This document shows positions 1 to 8,430 of a stretch of DNA of 64,000 nt, in pieces (within the stretch, counting starts at the first letter, position 1; every line of letters starts with the position of its first letter). Under the pieces are notes generated by a model, which was not told where the DNA came from, ran no database searches, and was given only the letters and a program-made list of their open reading frames with translations. The translations under genes were made by a program, and so were the position numbers. This DNA comes from Hyphomicrobiales bacterium (GTDB lineage: Bacteria > Pseudomonadota > Alphaproteobacteria > Rhizobiales > Rhizobiaceae), in NCBI GenBank assembly GCA_900466945.1, contig UBNV01000001.1, forward strand, positions 62,001 through 126,000. Reading direction: 5' to 3'.

Positions 1-346
1 CCGAGAAGATGACGAGCAGGACCGTCATCAAAAGCGTGGCGATTGCGACACCGGAATCGCCGAACAGGCCGAGAAAGAGGCTGGTTGTCAGCGACGAGGC
101 CAGGATGTTGACGAGGTTGTTGCCGATCAGCAGGGCGCCGATCAACCGGTCACGCCGCTCGATCAGGAAATTGACCACGCCCGCGCGCAAGTCGCCATTC
201 ACCTCCAGGCTATGCATGCGCGCACGAGACGTTGCAGTGAGCGCTGTCTCGGACCCGGAGAAGAAGGCCGAGGCACAGATCAAAAGCAGGATGGCGACCA
301 GGGTCAGCCAGTATTCGCCGAGACTGGCAAGGATTTGCTCGATCAT
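1..346 (-). CDS. HlyC/CorC-family (DUF21) membrane protein, N-terminal part
   Basis: The gene runs off the left edge, so only about the first 115 residues are present. The start ATG (346-344) overlaps the aroB stop in an ATGA arrangement. The visible part has a hydrophobic segment at about residues 12-30, the motif FFSGSETALTA typical of the DUF21 domain, then IERRDRLIGALLIGNN and a second hydrophobic stretch. Family members are inner-membrane proteins with N-terminal DUF21 and C-terminal CBS and CorC_HlyC domains, linked to magnesium or cobalt efflux. The CBS part is outside the window. Translational coupling to aroB suggests an aroK-aroB-corC operon. Confidence 0.88.
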   Translation of the reverse strand, partial: MIEQILASLGEYWLTLVAILLLICASAFFSGSETALTATSRARMHSLEVNGDLRAGVVNFLIERRDRLIGALLIGNNLVNILASSLTTSLFLGLFGDSGVAIATLLMTVLLVIFS

Positions 347-1470
347 GATGGACGCATCTCCTCGATGAAACGCTGAACTTCGGAGGCGGGCACATCGTCG
401 GCGACAAAGGATTCCCCAAGCCCGCGGGTGAGGATGAAGGTGAGCTTGCCGCTTTTCACCTTCTTGTCCTGGGCGATGGCATCCATCAGCACCTCCGTCG
501 GCGGCAGTTCGCCGGGGATCTGATCCATGCGGGTGGGCAGGCCGACGGCCTTCAGATGCGCTTCGACACGATCCGCAAGATCGGGGCTTGCAAGGTTCAT
601 GCGGGCCGAGAAGCGATGGGCGAGCACCATGCCGATCGACACCCCTTCCCCATGCACCAGACGGCTGCTGTCATACTGGGTTGCAGCCTCCAGCGCATGG
701 CCGAAGGTATGTCCAAGGTTGAGAAGAGCACGACGGCCATTCTCCCGTTCATCCGCGGCGACCACATCGGCCTTCGCCTGACAGGAGACGGCGATGGCCT
801 CGATGCGGGCCGCACCGCCGGCAAAGACCTCGCGCCAGTTGTTTTCCAGCCATTCGAAAAAGCCCGGCTTGTCGATCAGGCCGTATTTCGCGACTTCGGC
901 ATAACCGGCGCGAAACTCGCGCTCCGACAAAGTGTCGAGCACGTCGGTATCGGCAAGCACCAGATCCGGCTGATTGAAGATGCCGACGAGGTTCTTGCCC
1001 TGGCGGGCATTGATGCCGGTCTTGCCACCGACGGAGCTGTCGACCTGCGAGAGCAGCGAGGTCGGAATCTGCACGAAGCGCACGCCGCGGCGCACGATAC
1101 CGGCGGCAAAGCCGGTCAGGTCGCCGATGACGCCGCCGCCAAGCGCAATTACCGTGTCATTGCGCTCGATACGCGCTTCGAGCAGCACGTCGCAGACCTT
1201 GGTGAGACAGTCGAAGCTCTTGGTCTTTTCGCCGGCCGGAAGCGTCACTGAGACCGCCTCGATTCCATCCGTCTGCAGGCTGTCCATCAAACCGTCGAGA
1301 TAACGTGAGCCGACATTTTCGTCCGTGACGATGGCGGCACGGCGACCCTTGATGCGGCTCGTGATCTCGCCGCCGGCGCGCGCCATGAGGCCCGGGCCGA
1401 TCAGGATGTCATAGGATCGTTCGCCCAGCGGCACATGCACCAGGCGTTCCGATGTCTCGACCTTCGTCAT
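343..1470 (-). CDS. aroB: 3-dehydroquinate synthase
   Basis: Converts DAHP to 3-dehydroquinate, step 2 of the shikimate pathway, in the cytoplasm; needs NAD+ and a divalent metal. The 375-residue protein has the usual family length. GGGVIGD at 111-117 lies in the NAD-binding region, PTSLLSQVDSSVGGKTGIN at 136-154 is the family signature, and NLGHTFGH (251-258) plus HGE (about 273) supply metal ligands. The start overlaps the aroK stop by 4 bp and its own stop overlaps the next gene, so aroK, aroB and the CorC-like gene look like one translationally coupled operon. Confidence 0.97.
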   Translation of the reverse strand: MTKVETSERLVHVPLGERSYDILIGPGLMARAGGEITSRIKGRRAAIVTDENVGSRYLDGLMDSLQTDGIEAVSVTLPAGEKTKSFDCLTKVCDVLLEARIERNDTVIALGGGVIGDLTGFAAGIVRRGVRFVQIPTSLLSQVDSSVGGKTGINARQGKNLVGIFNQPDLVLADTDVLDTLSEREFRAGYAEVAKYGLIDKPGFFEWLENNWREVFAGGAARIEAIAVSCQAKADVVAADERENGRRALLNLGHTFGHALEAATQYDSSRLVHGEGVSIGMVLAHRFSARMNLASPDLADRVEAHLKAVGLPTRMDQIPGELPPTEVLMDAIAQDKKVKSGKLTFILTRGLGESFVADDVPASEVQRFIEEMRPS

Positions 1471-2057
1471 AACGTCTTGTCCTTGCCGATATATTCGATC
1501 ACCGAGGTCAGAACCTCATTGGCGATGACTTCCTTGCGCACATCGCGCGACTGGACGGTGATGTCGGCCAGCCCGTAGACGGGATATCGCTTGTCCATCA
1601 GGTCCTTCAACGTCTGCTTCGGGTTTTCGGTCTTCAGAAGCGGGCGATGATCCCGCTTGTTGACCCGCTCCCAAAGCACATCGAGATCCGCATTCAGCCA
1701 CACGGAAAGACCGCCGCGCTCGATCTGCTTGCGGGTCTTCTCGTTGATGAAGGCACCGCCTCCGGTCGAGACGACCCGTGGACCCGTCCTCAGCAGACGC
1801 TTGATCACGCGCGTTTCGAGCGCCCGGAACTCCTCCTCGCCGTATGCGGCGAAAAGTTCCGAAATCGACATGCGCGAAACCCGCTCGATCTCGGTATCAG
1901 TGTCGATGAAAGGCAGGCCGAGCTGCTGGGCAACGAGCCGGCCGATCGCCGACTTGCCGGCCCCCATCAGGCCGACGAGAACGAGATTGCGTTTGCTGAG
2001 CGCCGCCTTGGCGCGCTCACCCAGACTGGGAGCAAGGTTGAGGATCGTTTCGGTCAT
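1467..2057 (-). CDS. aroK: shikimate kinase
   Basis: Phosphorylates shikimate with ATP. The P-loop GLMGAGKS is at residues 29-36, substrate-binding acidic residues follow at IDTDTEIER (about 51-59), and the GGG substrate motif is at 99-101. The start is placed at the ATG at 2057 (196 residues). The reading frame stays open to a TTG at 2111, but that codon lies inside a TTGACG hexamer that may be a -35 element, and the extra 18 residues have no family character. The stop overlaps the aroB start. Confidence 0.95.
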   Translation of the reverse strand: MTETILNLAPSLGERAKAALSKRNLVLVGLMGAGKSAIGRLVAQQLGLPFIDTDTEIERVSRMSISELFAAYGEEEFRALETRVIKRLLRTGPRVVSTGGGAFINEKTRKQIERGGLSVWLNADLDVLWERVNKRDHRPLLKTENPKQTLKDLMDKRYPVYGLADITVQSRDVRKEVIANEVLTSVIEYIGKDKTL

Positions 2058-2202
2058 CGGCCTGTTCACGACTGTTTCATGACCTATTGACATATAGGAG
2101 GCTAGCGTCAAGCCATGGCGACATTTCCGAAGGGCCTGTCCCGGCCTTGGTAAACTTCATGTTTCGACCTATTTATTCCGATGAAGGACTTAAGGACCGA
2201 CC

Positions 2203-2355
2203 ATGCCCACACTGTTTCGCTTCCTGTTCATCTGCGGGACTATCGTCGGCCTCGTCTATGTGACCATGTGGTCTTTCGCGGTCTTCGTCGAGCCAAGGGA
2301 GCGGGACGTCACGGTGCGCATACCTTCCGAGCGGATCAACCCGGTCGAGCAGTAG
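2203..2355 (+). CDS. small membrane protein of unknown function, 50 residues
   Basis: A short gene with ATG at 2203 and TAG at 2353-2355, preceded by TAAGGA at a workable distance. The peptide [20 protein letters not shown] continues as one transmembrane helix (about residues 5-28), followed by a charged C-terminal tail ending in NPVEQ. Codon use matches the neighbours. It lies 13 bp upstream of xerD on the same strand, so it is probably the first gene of that transcript. No function can be assigned. Confidence 0.72.
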   Translation: MPTLFRFLFICGTIVGLVYVTMWSFAVFVEPRERDVTVRIPSERINPVEQ

Positions 2356-2368
2356 CAGGAACCACGTC

Positions 2369-3310
2369 ATGTCGGATCTGAGCAGTGCCCGCGTTGAAGC
2401 CTTTCTGGAAATGCTGAGCGCTGAGCGCGGGGCGGCCGAGAATACGCTTGTCTCCTATCAGCGGGATCTCGACGACCTCTCTGACTTCCTGTCTGGCCGC
2501 AAGGTGAGCCTGGGTTTGGCGACACGGGAAGAACTCTCGGCTTATCTCTCCGATCTTTCGAAACGCGGGTTCATGCCGACGTCCCAGGCGAGGCGGCTTT
2601 CCGCCATGCGGCAATTCTACAAGTTTCTCTATGCGGAAGGCCTGCGCGGCGACGATCCGACGGCGATTCTCGACGCCCCGAAGAAGGCTCGCTCCCTGCC
2701 CAAGGTGCTGACGGTGGAGGACGTGACGGGCCTGCTGTCGCTTGCCGAACAGGAGGCGGGCCTGGAGGGCCCGGACCAGCCGACGAGGATCCGCAGGCTC
2801 GTCCTTCTGGAACTGCTGTATGCCACCGGCATGCGCGTCAGCGAACTCGTCTCGCTTCCGGTGAAGGTGCTCTCCCAGGAGGGGCGCTTTCTGCTGGTGC
2901 GGGGCAAGGGGAACAAGGAAAGACTGGTGCCGCTGTCGCGAACGGCGATCGAGGCGCTGGCGCGATACGGCACGGTCCGGAACGCAGATCCTGTCCAGGC
3001 CGAGAGTCCCTTTCTCTTCCCCTCCGCGAGCAAAGAAGGTTATCTCCCCCGCCAGGTCTTTGCCCGCGAATTGAAGGATCTCGCGATCCGGGCCGGGCTT
3101 TCCGCCGATGCCGTCTCTCCGCACGTGCTTCGCCATGCCTTTGCCAGTCACCTGCTGGGCAATGGCGCCGACCTCCGCGCCGTGCAGGAACTGCTCGGTC
3201 ACAGCGACATTTCAACGACACAAATCTACACGCATGTGCTCGACGAGCGCCTGCAGCACCTGGTGCATACGCATCACCCCCTTGCAAAACAGGCCAAAAA
3301 CCCCGATTAG
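2369..3310 (+). CDS. xerD: site-specific tyrosine recombinase XerD
   Basis: With XerC it resolves chromosome dimers at dif, in concert with FtsK. The 313-residue protein has an N-terminal SAM-like core-binding domain (about 5-95) and a C-terminal catalytic domain. The full active-site set is visible: R156, K180, H252, R255, H278 and nucleophile Y287 within QIYTHV. XerC is also encoded in this window (58155-59078). It is a housekeeping recombinase, not a phage integrase: there are no phage genes or attachment repeats around it. Confidence 0.96.
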   Translation: MSDLSSARVEAFLEMLSAERGAAENTLVSYQRDLDDLSDFLSGRKVSLGLATREELSAYLSDLSKRGFMPTSQARRLSAMRQFYKFLYAEGLRGDDPTAILDAPKKARSLPKVLTVEDVTGLLSLAEQEAGLEGPDQPTRIRRLVLLELLYATGMRVSELVSLPVKVLSQEGRFLLVRGKGNKERLVPLSRTAIEALARYGTVRNADPVQAESPFLFPSASKEGYLPRQVFARELKDLAIRAGLSADAVSPHVLRHAFASHLLGNGADLRAVQELLGHSDISTTQIYTHVLDERLQHLVHTHHPLAKQAKNPD

Positions 3311-3327
3311 GACCGGCAAAGCCGGTT
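3311..3327 (+). terminator. possible xerD terminator hairpin
   Basis: ACCGGC-AAA-GCCGGT begins one base after the xerD stop, with a 6-bp perfect stem and a 3-base loop. No clear U tract follows, so it may be only a weak or 3'-end-stabilising hairpin ahead of accA. Confidence 0.4.
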
Positions 3328-3373
3328 CCATGCGGGCGGCGAGCGCCAGGAACGAACGATCGGAACGGAGTTC

Positions 3374-4327
3374 ATGCACAACTATCTCGACTTCGAAAAA
3401 CCCATCTCCGACCTCGAGGCCAAGATCCGCGACCTGAAGAAGATCGCGGAAGAGGACGAGAGCATCGACACCTCCGAAGAAATCAGTCGGCTGGAAAGCC
3501 GCGTCGAAGAGGCGATGGTGGAGATCTATTCGAAGCTCAACGCCTGGCAGAAGACGCAGGTCGCGCGCCATCCGCAGCGTCCGCATTTCGTCGACTATGC
3601 CGAGGCGCTGTTCACCGAATTCACGCCGCTGGCCGGTGACCGCAAATTTGCCGAGGACGCCGCCATCCAGGCCGGCCTCGCCCGCTTCCGTGGTCAACCC
3701 GTCGCCGTGATCGGCCAGGAAAAGGGCAACGACACCAAGTCGCGTATCAAGCACAACTTCGGCAGCCCACGCCCCGAAGGCTATCGCAAGGCGATCCGCG
3801 TCATGGAAATGGCCGACCGTTTCGGTCTGCCGGTCATCACCCTGATCGACACGGCCGGCGCCTATCCGGGTGTCGGCGCAGAAGAACGCGGCCAGGCGGA
3901 AGCCATCGCCCGCTCCACCGAGATGTGCCTCGGCCTCAAGGTGCCGATGGTCTCCGTCGTCATCGGCGAGGGCGGTTCGGGTGGCGCGATCGCGATTGCG
4001 ACCGGCAACCGTGTCTACATGCTGGAACACGCAATCTACTCGGTCATCTCGCCGGAAGGTGCAGCATCGATCCTCTGGCGCGATTCCACCCGCGCCAAGG
4101 AAGCCGCGACCAACATGAAGATCACGGCGGAAGACCTGAAGGGGCTTGGCATCATCGACTCCATCATTCCGGAGCCCGTCGGCGGTGCACATCGTGCGCC
4201 CGACCGGGTGATCGGCATGACCGGCGACGTGATCGCCAGTGCGCTTGCGGAACTGACCCCGCTGCCGGGCGACAAGCTGCGCTCGGATCGCCGCCAGAAA
4301 TTCCTCGATATCGGCCGGAATCTCTGA
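3374..4327 (+). CDS. accA: acetyl-CoA carboxylase carboxyltransferase subunit alpha
   Basis: Forms the carboxyltransferase with AccD, moving CO2 from biotin-BCCP to acetyl-CoA to make malonyl-CoA for fatty acid synthesis. The 317-residue length is standard. The N terminus ([18 protein letters not shown]) is the coiled-coil leader of AccA. The crotonase-fold core carries [19 protein letters not shown] and [14 protein letters not shown], the acyl-CoA oxyanion-hole region. It stands alone after xerD and is followed by a large nested hairpin. Confidence 0.97.
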   Translation: MHNYLDFEKPISDLEAKIRDLKKIAEEDESIDTSEEISRLESRVEEAMVEIYSKLNAWQKTQVARHPQRPHFVDYAEALFTEFTPLAGDRKFAEDAAIQAGLARFRGQPVAVIGQEKGNDTKSRIKHNFGSPRPEGYRKAIRVMEMADRFGLPVITLIDTAGAYPGVGAEERGQAEAIARSTEMCLGLKVPMVSVVIGEGGSGGAIAIATGNRVYMLEHAIYSVISPEGAASILWRDSTRAKEAATNMKITAEDLKGLGIIDSIIPEPVGGAHRAPDRVIGMTGDVIASALAELTPLPGDKLRSDRRQKFLDIGRNL

Positions 4328-4350
4328 GCTTTCCGGAGCATTCTGTGGCC

Positions 4351-4405
4351 TTTCGCCATCACTCCGCCGCTTTGAAGGACTAGCGGCGGGAAACGAATGG
4401 CGAAA
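4351..4405. repeat. nested inverted repeat (two-tier hairpin) downstream of accA
   Basis: The outer arms TTTCGCCAT (4351-4359) and ATGGCGAAA (4397-4405) are a perfect 9-bp match. Inside them CCGCCGCT (4364-4371) and AGCGGCGG (4382-4389) form a perfect 8-bp stem with a 10-base loop. Together they fold into a roughly 55-nt hairpin with an internal loop. No U tract follows. It could end or stabilise the accA mRNA, or be a dispersed palindromic element. Confidence 0.6.
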
Positions 4406-4507
4406 TCGGCCGTCATTGGTTTATAATTTGTGAAGAAAGCAGTTCTAGACTACGCCTGACCGGCTCATTGCGAGCCACAACTTCGATCCTGGAAAGAGCG
4501 TTCGCGC

Positions 4508-5752
4508 ATGCGCTTGACATCGACGGCCCTGGTTCTGTTATTCGCCGCCGCCCTCGCCGGCTGCAACGACACGTTGGAAAGCGCTGCCTACGATACGCCC
4601 CGCGTATCCAACAAGGTCGCGCAGCCGCTGCCCGCTCGGCTGATTGCCGAAATCCAGAAGAAGGGCATGGATCGCAATTCGCCGATCATGATCCGCATCT
4701 TCAAGGAAGAGGGCAAGCTCGAGGTCTGGAAGGCAAAGACCAACAACCGCTTCGACAAGGTCGTGGAATACGACATCTGTGCATGGTCGGGTCGTCTGGG
4801 CCCCAAGGTGAAGGAAGGCGACCGTCAGGCGCCGGAAGGCTTCTATCCGCTGACGCCTTATCACCTGAACCCGAATTCCAAATACTTCCTCGCGATCAAC
4901 ACCGGTTACCCGAACCAGTTCGACCGTGCGAACGGCCGAAGCGGATCCCATCTGATGATCCATGGCGCCTGCTCGTCCTCGGGCTGCTACTCGATGACCG
5001 ATGCCCAGATGCTGGAAATCTATGCCTTCGCGCGCGACGCCTTCAAGGGTGGCCAGCAGGCGGTCCAGTTGCAGGCCTTCCCCTTCCGCATGACGGCGGA
5101 AAACATGGCCCGACACCGCCACAGCCAGCATTACGACTTCTGGAAGACGTTGAAGGTCGGCTACGACCACTTTGAAGTGACCAAGCGTCCGCCGGAGGTG
5201 AATGTCTGCGAAAAGAAATACGTCTTCAACCAGACAGCGCCGGCCGGTTCGAGCTTCAATCCGCAGGGCGCTTGCCCGCAGATGAGCACGCCTCCCGCCC
5301 TGTCGGTGGCGCTGAACGGCTTCAACGAAGCCTATGACGTCGCTTATTCCAAGGCACTGAAGAAATACGACGGCAAGATCTGGTACGATCCGACCGAGGC
5401 CGAGCGCAAGGCGCTTGTGGCTGACCTGCGCAAATCACGCTCGCACGATCTCGCTTTCGCACCGACGGGTTCTGCCTTAAAGGCCGGCAAGCTGCTCGAT
5501 ATCGACGATGTTGGCCAGGCCGCACCACCGGCCGCCAATGGCACTGCTGCCGTCAATCAGATGGCGACCAATCCGAACGGTGACCCGCAGGTTCAGGCAA
5601 CACAGGCGCCGGCCGCCGCTACCGCCGCGGCAGCGGCTCCGGCAACAACCGTCATCCCCGTTCCGCAGCCGAACCCGCTCGCCCCTGCACCGCAGACGGC
5701 ACAAGCGGCTCCCGAAGCCGCAGCGAAGAAGCCTTTCTGGAAGCTCTGGTAA
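4508..5752 (+). CDS. murein L,D-transpeptidase (YkuD/YafK type), lipoprotein
   Basis: A 414-residue envelope enzyme expected to make 3-3 cross-links in peptidoglycan or attach proteins to it. The N terminus is a lipoprotein signal, with lipobox LAGC ending at Cys19. The YkuD domain (about 55-185) has HLMIHGACSSSGCYSM, with the conserved His152 and catalytic Cys160. The last ~90 residues are Ala/Pro/Gln-rich low-complexity sequence, a likely flexible tail. Rhizobiales rely heavily on L,D-transpeptidases for polar growth (known for Agrobacterium). Four bases separate it from the TusA-like gene. Confidence 0.9.
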   Translation: MRLTSTALVLLFAAALAGCNDTLESAAYDTPRVSNKVAQPLPARLIAEIQKKGMDRNSPIMIRIFKEEGKLEVWKAKTNNRFDKVVEYDICAWSGRLGPKVKEGDRQAPEGFYPLTPYHLNPNSKYFLAINTGYPNQFDRANGRSGSHLMIHGACSSSGCYSMTDAQMLEIYAFARDAFKGGQQAVQLQAFPFRMTAENMARHRHSQHYDFWKTLKVGYDHFEVTKRPPEVNVCEKKYVFNQTAPAGSSFNPQGACPQMSTPPALSVALNGFNEAYDVAYSKALKKYDGKIWYDPTEAERKALVADLRKSRSHDLAFAPTGSALKAGKLLDIDDVGQAAPPAANGTAAVNQMATNPNGDPQVQATQAPAAATAAAAAPATTVIPVPQPNPLAPAPQTAQAAPEAAAKKPFWKLW

Positions 5753-5756
5753 GAGC

Positions 5757-6011
5757 ATGCCCGAGGCGCCGACATACGATCTGAGGGGGCTGAAATGCCC
5801 CCTTCCCGTTTTGAAGACGCGCCGCCGCATGGCCGACTTGAAGCCCGGTGACGAACTGATCGTGGAGACCAGCGATCCCCTCGCCGGCATCGACATTCCG
5901 CATTTCTGCAATGAAGACGGTCACCAATTGCTGGCGCAGGAGAGGCTGGGGGGCAGCCACCGCTTTCATATCCGCAAGGGCGAGACCGAGACCTCGGCCG
6001 AGACTGGCTAG
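5757..6011 (+). CDS. tusA: TusA/SirA-family sulfurtransferase
   Basis: An 84-residue protein with the family signature YDLRGLKCPLPVLKTRRRM; Cys14 in the CPxP motif is the persulfide-carrying residue. Family members relay sulfur for tRNA thiolation or molybdenum cofactor work. ATG 5757 lies 4 bases after the transpeptidase stop, so the two are probably cotranscribed. The frame is open upstream, but only this start gives the domain. Its end overlaps the convergent GTPase gene by 4 bp. The exact partner pathway is not shown by the context. Confidence 0.88.
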   Translation: MPEAPTYDLRGLKCPLPVLKTRRRMADLKPGDELIVETSDPLAGIDIPHFCNEDGHQLLAQERLGGSHRFHIRKGETETSAETG

Positions 6012-7141
6012 AACTTGAGGCCTGGAATGGACAGCGGATTGTCCATCATCGCGGCGCGGTCCGGCCGGTCGATCGCAAGCTTGCCGGTGAAGGCACCGAA
6101 CAGGTCACGCACATAGCTCTCCGACAGATCCTTGGTGATCAGCACCAGCCGCGTCTTGCGATCCGACCCTTCGGGCCAGGCCGGCAGGCGCACCGGCGGA
6201 TGGAAGATCGACTGCACGCCATGCAGCACCAGCGGCTTGTCCGGCCGGTCGGTGAGCGCCACGATCGCCTTCATGCGCAAAAGCTTTTCGCCATGCGTGG
6301 AGCGCAGGAGATCGATGAACATGTTGATCGCCATCGGATCGATCGGCTCGTCATGCACGATCGAATAGGAACGGATCGATGCGCCGTGACGGTTCACGTC
6401 GTGAGCATGGTGATGATGGTCGTGACCGTGATGTCCATGGTCGTGCCCATGGTGGTGGTCAGCATCCGCCGCCATCTCGTCCTTCAGCCAGCGATCGACA
6501 TCGGCGATCTTGCTGGCAGGATCGTAGAGACCGTTGACCAGCATGGCAGCAGAGCCCGCGTCCGCAGCGTCACCATCGGTGATCGGCGCACGAGGATTAA
6601 GCGACCGCAGGCGCTGGGTGAGCGCGGATATCGTCGCCTCGTCGGCGAGCGTCTTCTTGGTGAGGATTAGCCGATCAGCCACCGCTACCTGCTTGTAGGC
6701 TTCCGGATAGGCATCGATGGTCGAAAAACCGTTCACAGCATCAACGACCGTCACGACGCCATCCAGATCAAAATGCTGGGCGACGGCGGGATGCCCCATG
6801 ACCGACTGCATGACGGGAGCCGGATCGGCGAGCCCCGTCGTTTCGATGACGACCCGCGACAACGGCTTGATCTTGCCCGTCTGCATGCCGTCAATCAGCT
6901 CGGCCAGCGTATCCACGAGTTCACCGCGCACCGTGCAGCAGAGGCAGCCGTCGGAGAGCTCGACCACAGCGTCATTGGAGGCCTCGACCAGAAGGTGATC
7001 GATTCCCACTTCGCCGAACTCGTTGATGATGACGGCCGCGTCCTTCATCTCGGGATCCTTGAGGAGCCGGTTGAGGAGCGTCGACTTGCCCGCACCGAGG
7101 AAGCCGGTGAGGATGGAAACGGGAATGCGGGACTGGCTCAT
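6008..7141 (-). CDS. COG0523 (CobW/ZNG1-like) GTPase, His-rich metallochaperone
   Basis: A 377-residue G3E GTPase. The P-loop GFLGAGKS is at 13-20 and the metal-binding CLCC is at 66-69. A His/Asp-rich stretch at about 229-250 (HHHGHDHGHHGHDHHHH) is followed by the CobW C-terminal domain. Members insert or deliver metals, mostly zinc; cobalamin-synthesis CobW sits in cob clusters, which is not the case here, so a zinc role is more likely (inference). It starts 8 bp after the carboxypeptidase gene on the same strand, suggesting an operon. No Zur-like box was recognised. Confidence 0.92.
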   Translation of the reverse strand: MSQSRIPVSILTGFLGAGKSTLLNRLLKDPEMKDAAVIINEFGEVGIDHLLVEASNDAVVELSDGCLCCTVRGELVDTLAELIDGMQTGKIKPLSRVVIETTGLADPAPVMQSVMGHPAVAQHFDLDGVVTVVDAVNGFSTIDAYPEAYKQVAVADRLILTKKTLADEATISALTQRLRSLNPRAPITDGDAADAGSAAMLVNGLYDPASKIADVDRWLKDEMAADADHHHGHDHGHHGHDHHHHAHDVNRHGASIRSYSIVHDEPIDPMAINMFIDLLRSTHGEKLLRMKAIVALTDRPDKPLVLHGVQSIFHPPVRLPAWPEGSDRKTRLVLITKDLSESYVRDLFGAFTGKLAIDRPDRAAMMDNPLSIPGLKF

Positions 7142-7149
7142 GGATCAAC

Positions 7150-8262
7150 TCAGAATGTGGGGCGCGGCTTCGGGATCGGCACATTGGCGATCTCGCCGAT
7201 GCCGCCTCCCTTTGCAGCCGGGACAGGCTCGCTGCCCGGAATGAGCCCGGCATAGCTCATCGCCGGCGGTCGGCCCATCTCGCGAATATAGGGCGACAGA
7301 AGTTTCATGCGGCCGGCTTCATCGCGACCTTCGCTGCGCACCTTGCGGGCCTGCGGGTTGCAGATCTCGGCACTGATGTCGGTCACCTGGTCCTGTCCCT
7401 CGCCATAAGGTGCCAACTGTTCCAGCCGGTTGCCGGCAGTGGATGTCGTCAACCCCTTCTGCAGGAGATCGGCGGAAAGGTCGGCGCGCGCGCCAAGACT
7501 GTCAGCCCCGAGCACGACCGAAATTACGGTCCGGCCATTGCGCGTGGCGGACGACACCTGGTTGAAGCCGGATGCGCAGACATAACCGGTCTTCATGCCG
7601 TCTGCGCCCGGAAAGCGGCCGACCAGAAGGTTGAAGTTCGGATAGTCCTTCTTGCCCGTGGTCACGCCTTCGAGTGCGAAATAACCCGCATACTCCGGAA
7701 ATTCTCGGCGAATGCTTGTAGCAAGAAGCGCCATGTCGCGGGCCGTCGTATACTGGCCCTTGCCCGGCAGACCGTTCGGATTGACGAAGCGCGTGGAAAT
7801 CATGCCGAGCCGCTGCGCCTCCTGGTTCATCCGCTGAACGAAGGCTGGTTCACTGCCGCTCACGGTTTCCCCGATCGCGACCGCAACGTCATTGGCCGAC
7901 TTGATGATCAGGAGCTTCAGCGCGCTGTCGAGCGTCAGCTTGGAACCCGGCTTGAAATACATCTTGCTGGCCGGCTGGTCGGCGGCATGTTTGCTCATCA
8001 CGACCACGGTTTCGGGCGAAAGCTCGCCCGTCCGCATCGAGCGGAAGGTCGTATAGGCCGTCATCAGCTTGGTGAGCGAGGCCGGGTACCATTTGCGGAA
8101 GGCTTCCTGATGGGCGATGACCCGGCCGCTGCCGACATCGACGACCATCATTGGATTGGCAGCAGCAACACCTGGCAAAACCATTGCCACCAGCGAGACG
8201 GCGACCGCCAGTCGGCGGACGGATCCGGTTGAAGACAACATGCGGGGACGTTTCGTTGACAC
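7150..8262 (-). CDS. D-alanyl-D-alanine carboxypeptidase (PBP5/6-like)
   Basis: Trims the terminal D-Ala of peptidoglycan stem peptides in the periplasm. All three serine-hydrolase motifs are visible: SxxK in YPASLTKLM, SxN in IKSANDVAV and KTG in GMKTGYVCASGF. A signal peptide ends near PGVAAANP. The start is set at GTG 8262 (370 residues), which has GAGG nine bases upstream; ATG 8241 is the alternative. The frame is open 72 bases further but without signal-peptide character. It is the first gene of a two-gene unit with the COG0523 GTPase. Confidence 0.93.
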   Translation of the reverse strand: MSTKRPRMLSSTGSVRRLAVAVSLVAMVLPGVAAANPMMVVDVGSGRVIAHQEAFRKWYPASLTKLMTAYTTFRSMRTGELSPETVVVMSKHAADQPASKMYFKPGSKLTLDSALKLLIIKSANDVAVAIGETVSGSEPAFVQRMNQEAQRLGMISTRFVNPNGLPGKGQYTTARDMALLATSIRREFPEYAGYFALEGVTTGKKDYPNFNLLVGRFPGADGMKTGYVCASGFNQVSSATRNGRTVISVVLGADSLGARADLSADLLQKGLTTSTAGNRLEQLAPYGEGQDQVTDISAEICNPQARKVRSEGRDEAGRMKLLSPYIREMGRPPAMSYAGLIPGSEPVPAAKGGGIGEIANVPIPKPRPTF

Positions 8263-8430
8263 GACTTCGATCCTCTTGTTCGGCTGGTCACTCGCCAATA
8301 CCTGGCGAAATCTTATGTAGGGAAGGAATGGCAAAGCCCATTGAATACGTCAATTGAAAGGCGCACATTCTCGGCCGACAATCGCGTGATGCGAGTTGTG
8401 CGTGACCAGGACTGAACCCAGGACGAGAGA

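Noticed and set aside
2369-3310. XerD (and XerC at 58155) as phage or island integrases
   Set aside because: Both are full-length housekeeping Xer proteins in their usual chromosomal contexts; no phage genes or attachment repeats nearby.
3353-3380. GGAAC...AGTT upstream of accA as an EcfG promoter
   Set aside because: Spacing is 15 bases and the -10 would abut the start codon; accA is a housekeeping gene.
6008-7141. CobW of cobalamin synthesis
   Set aside because: No cob genes or cobalamin riboswitch nearby; the His-rich insert and CLCC motif are common to the wider COG0523 family.
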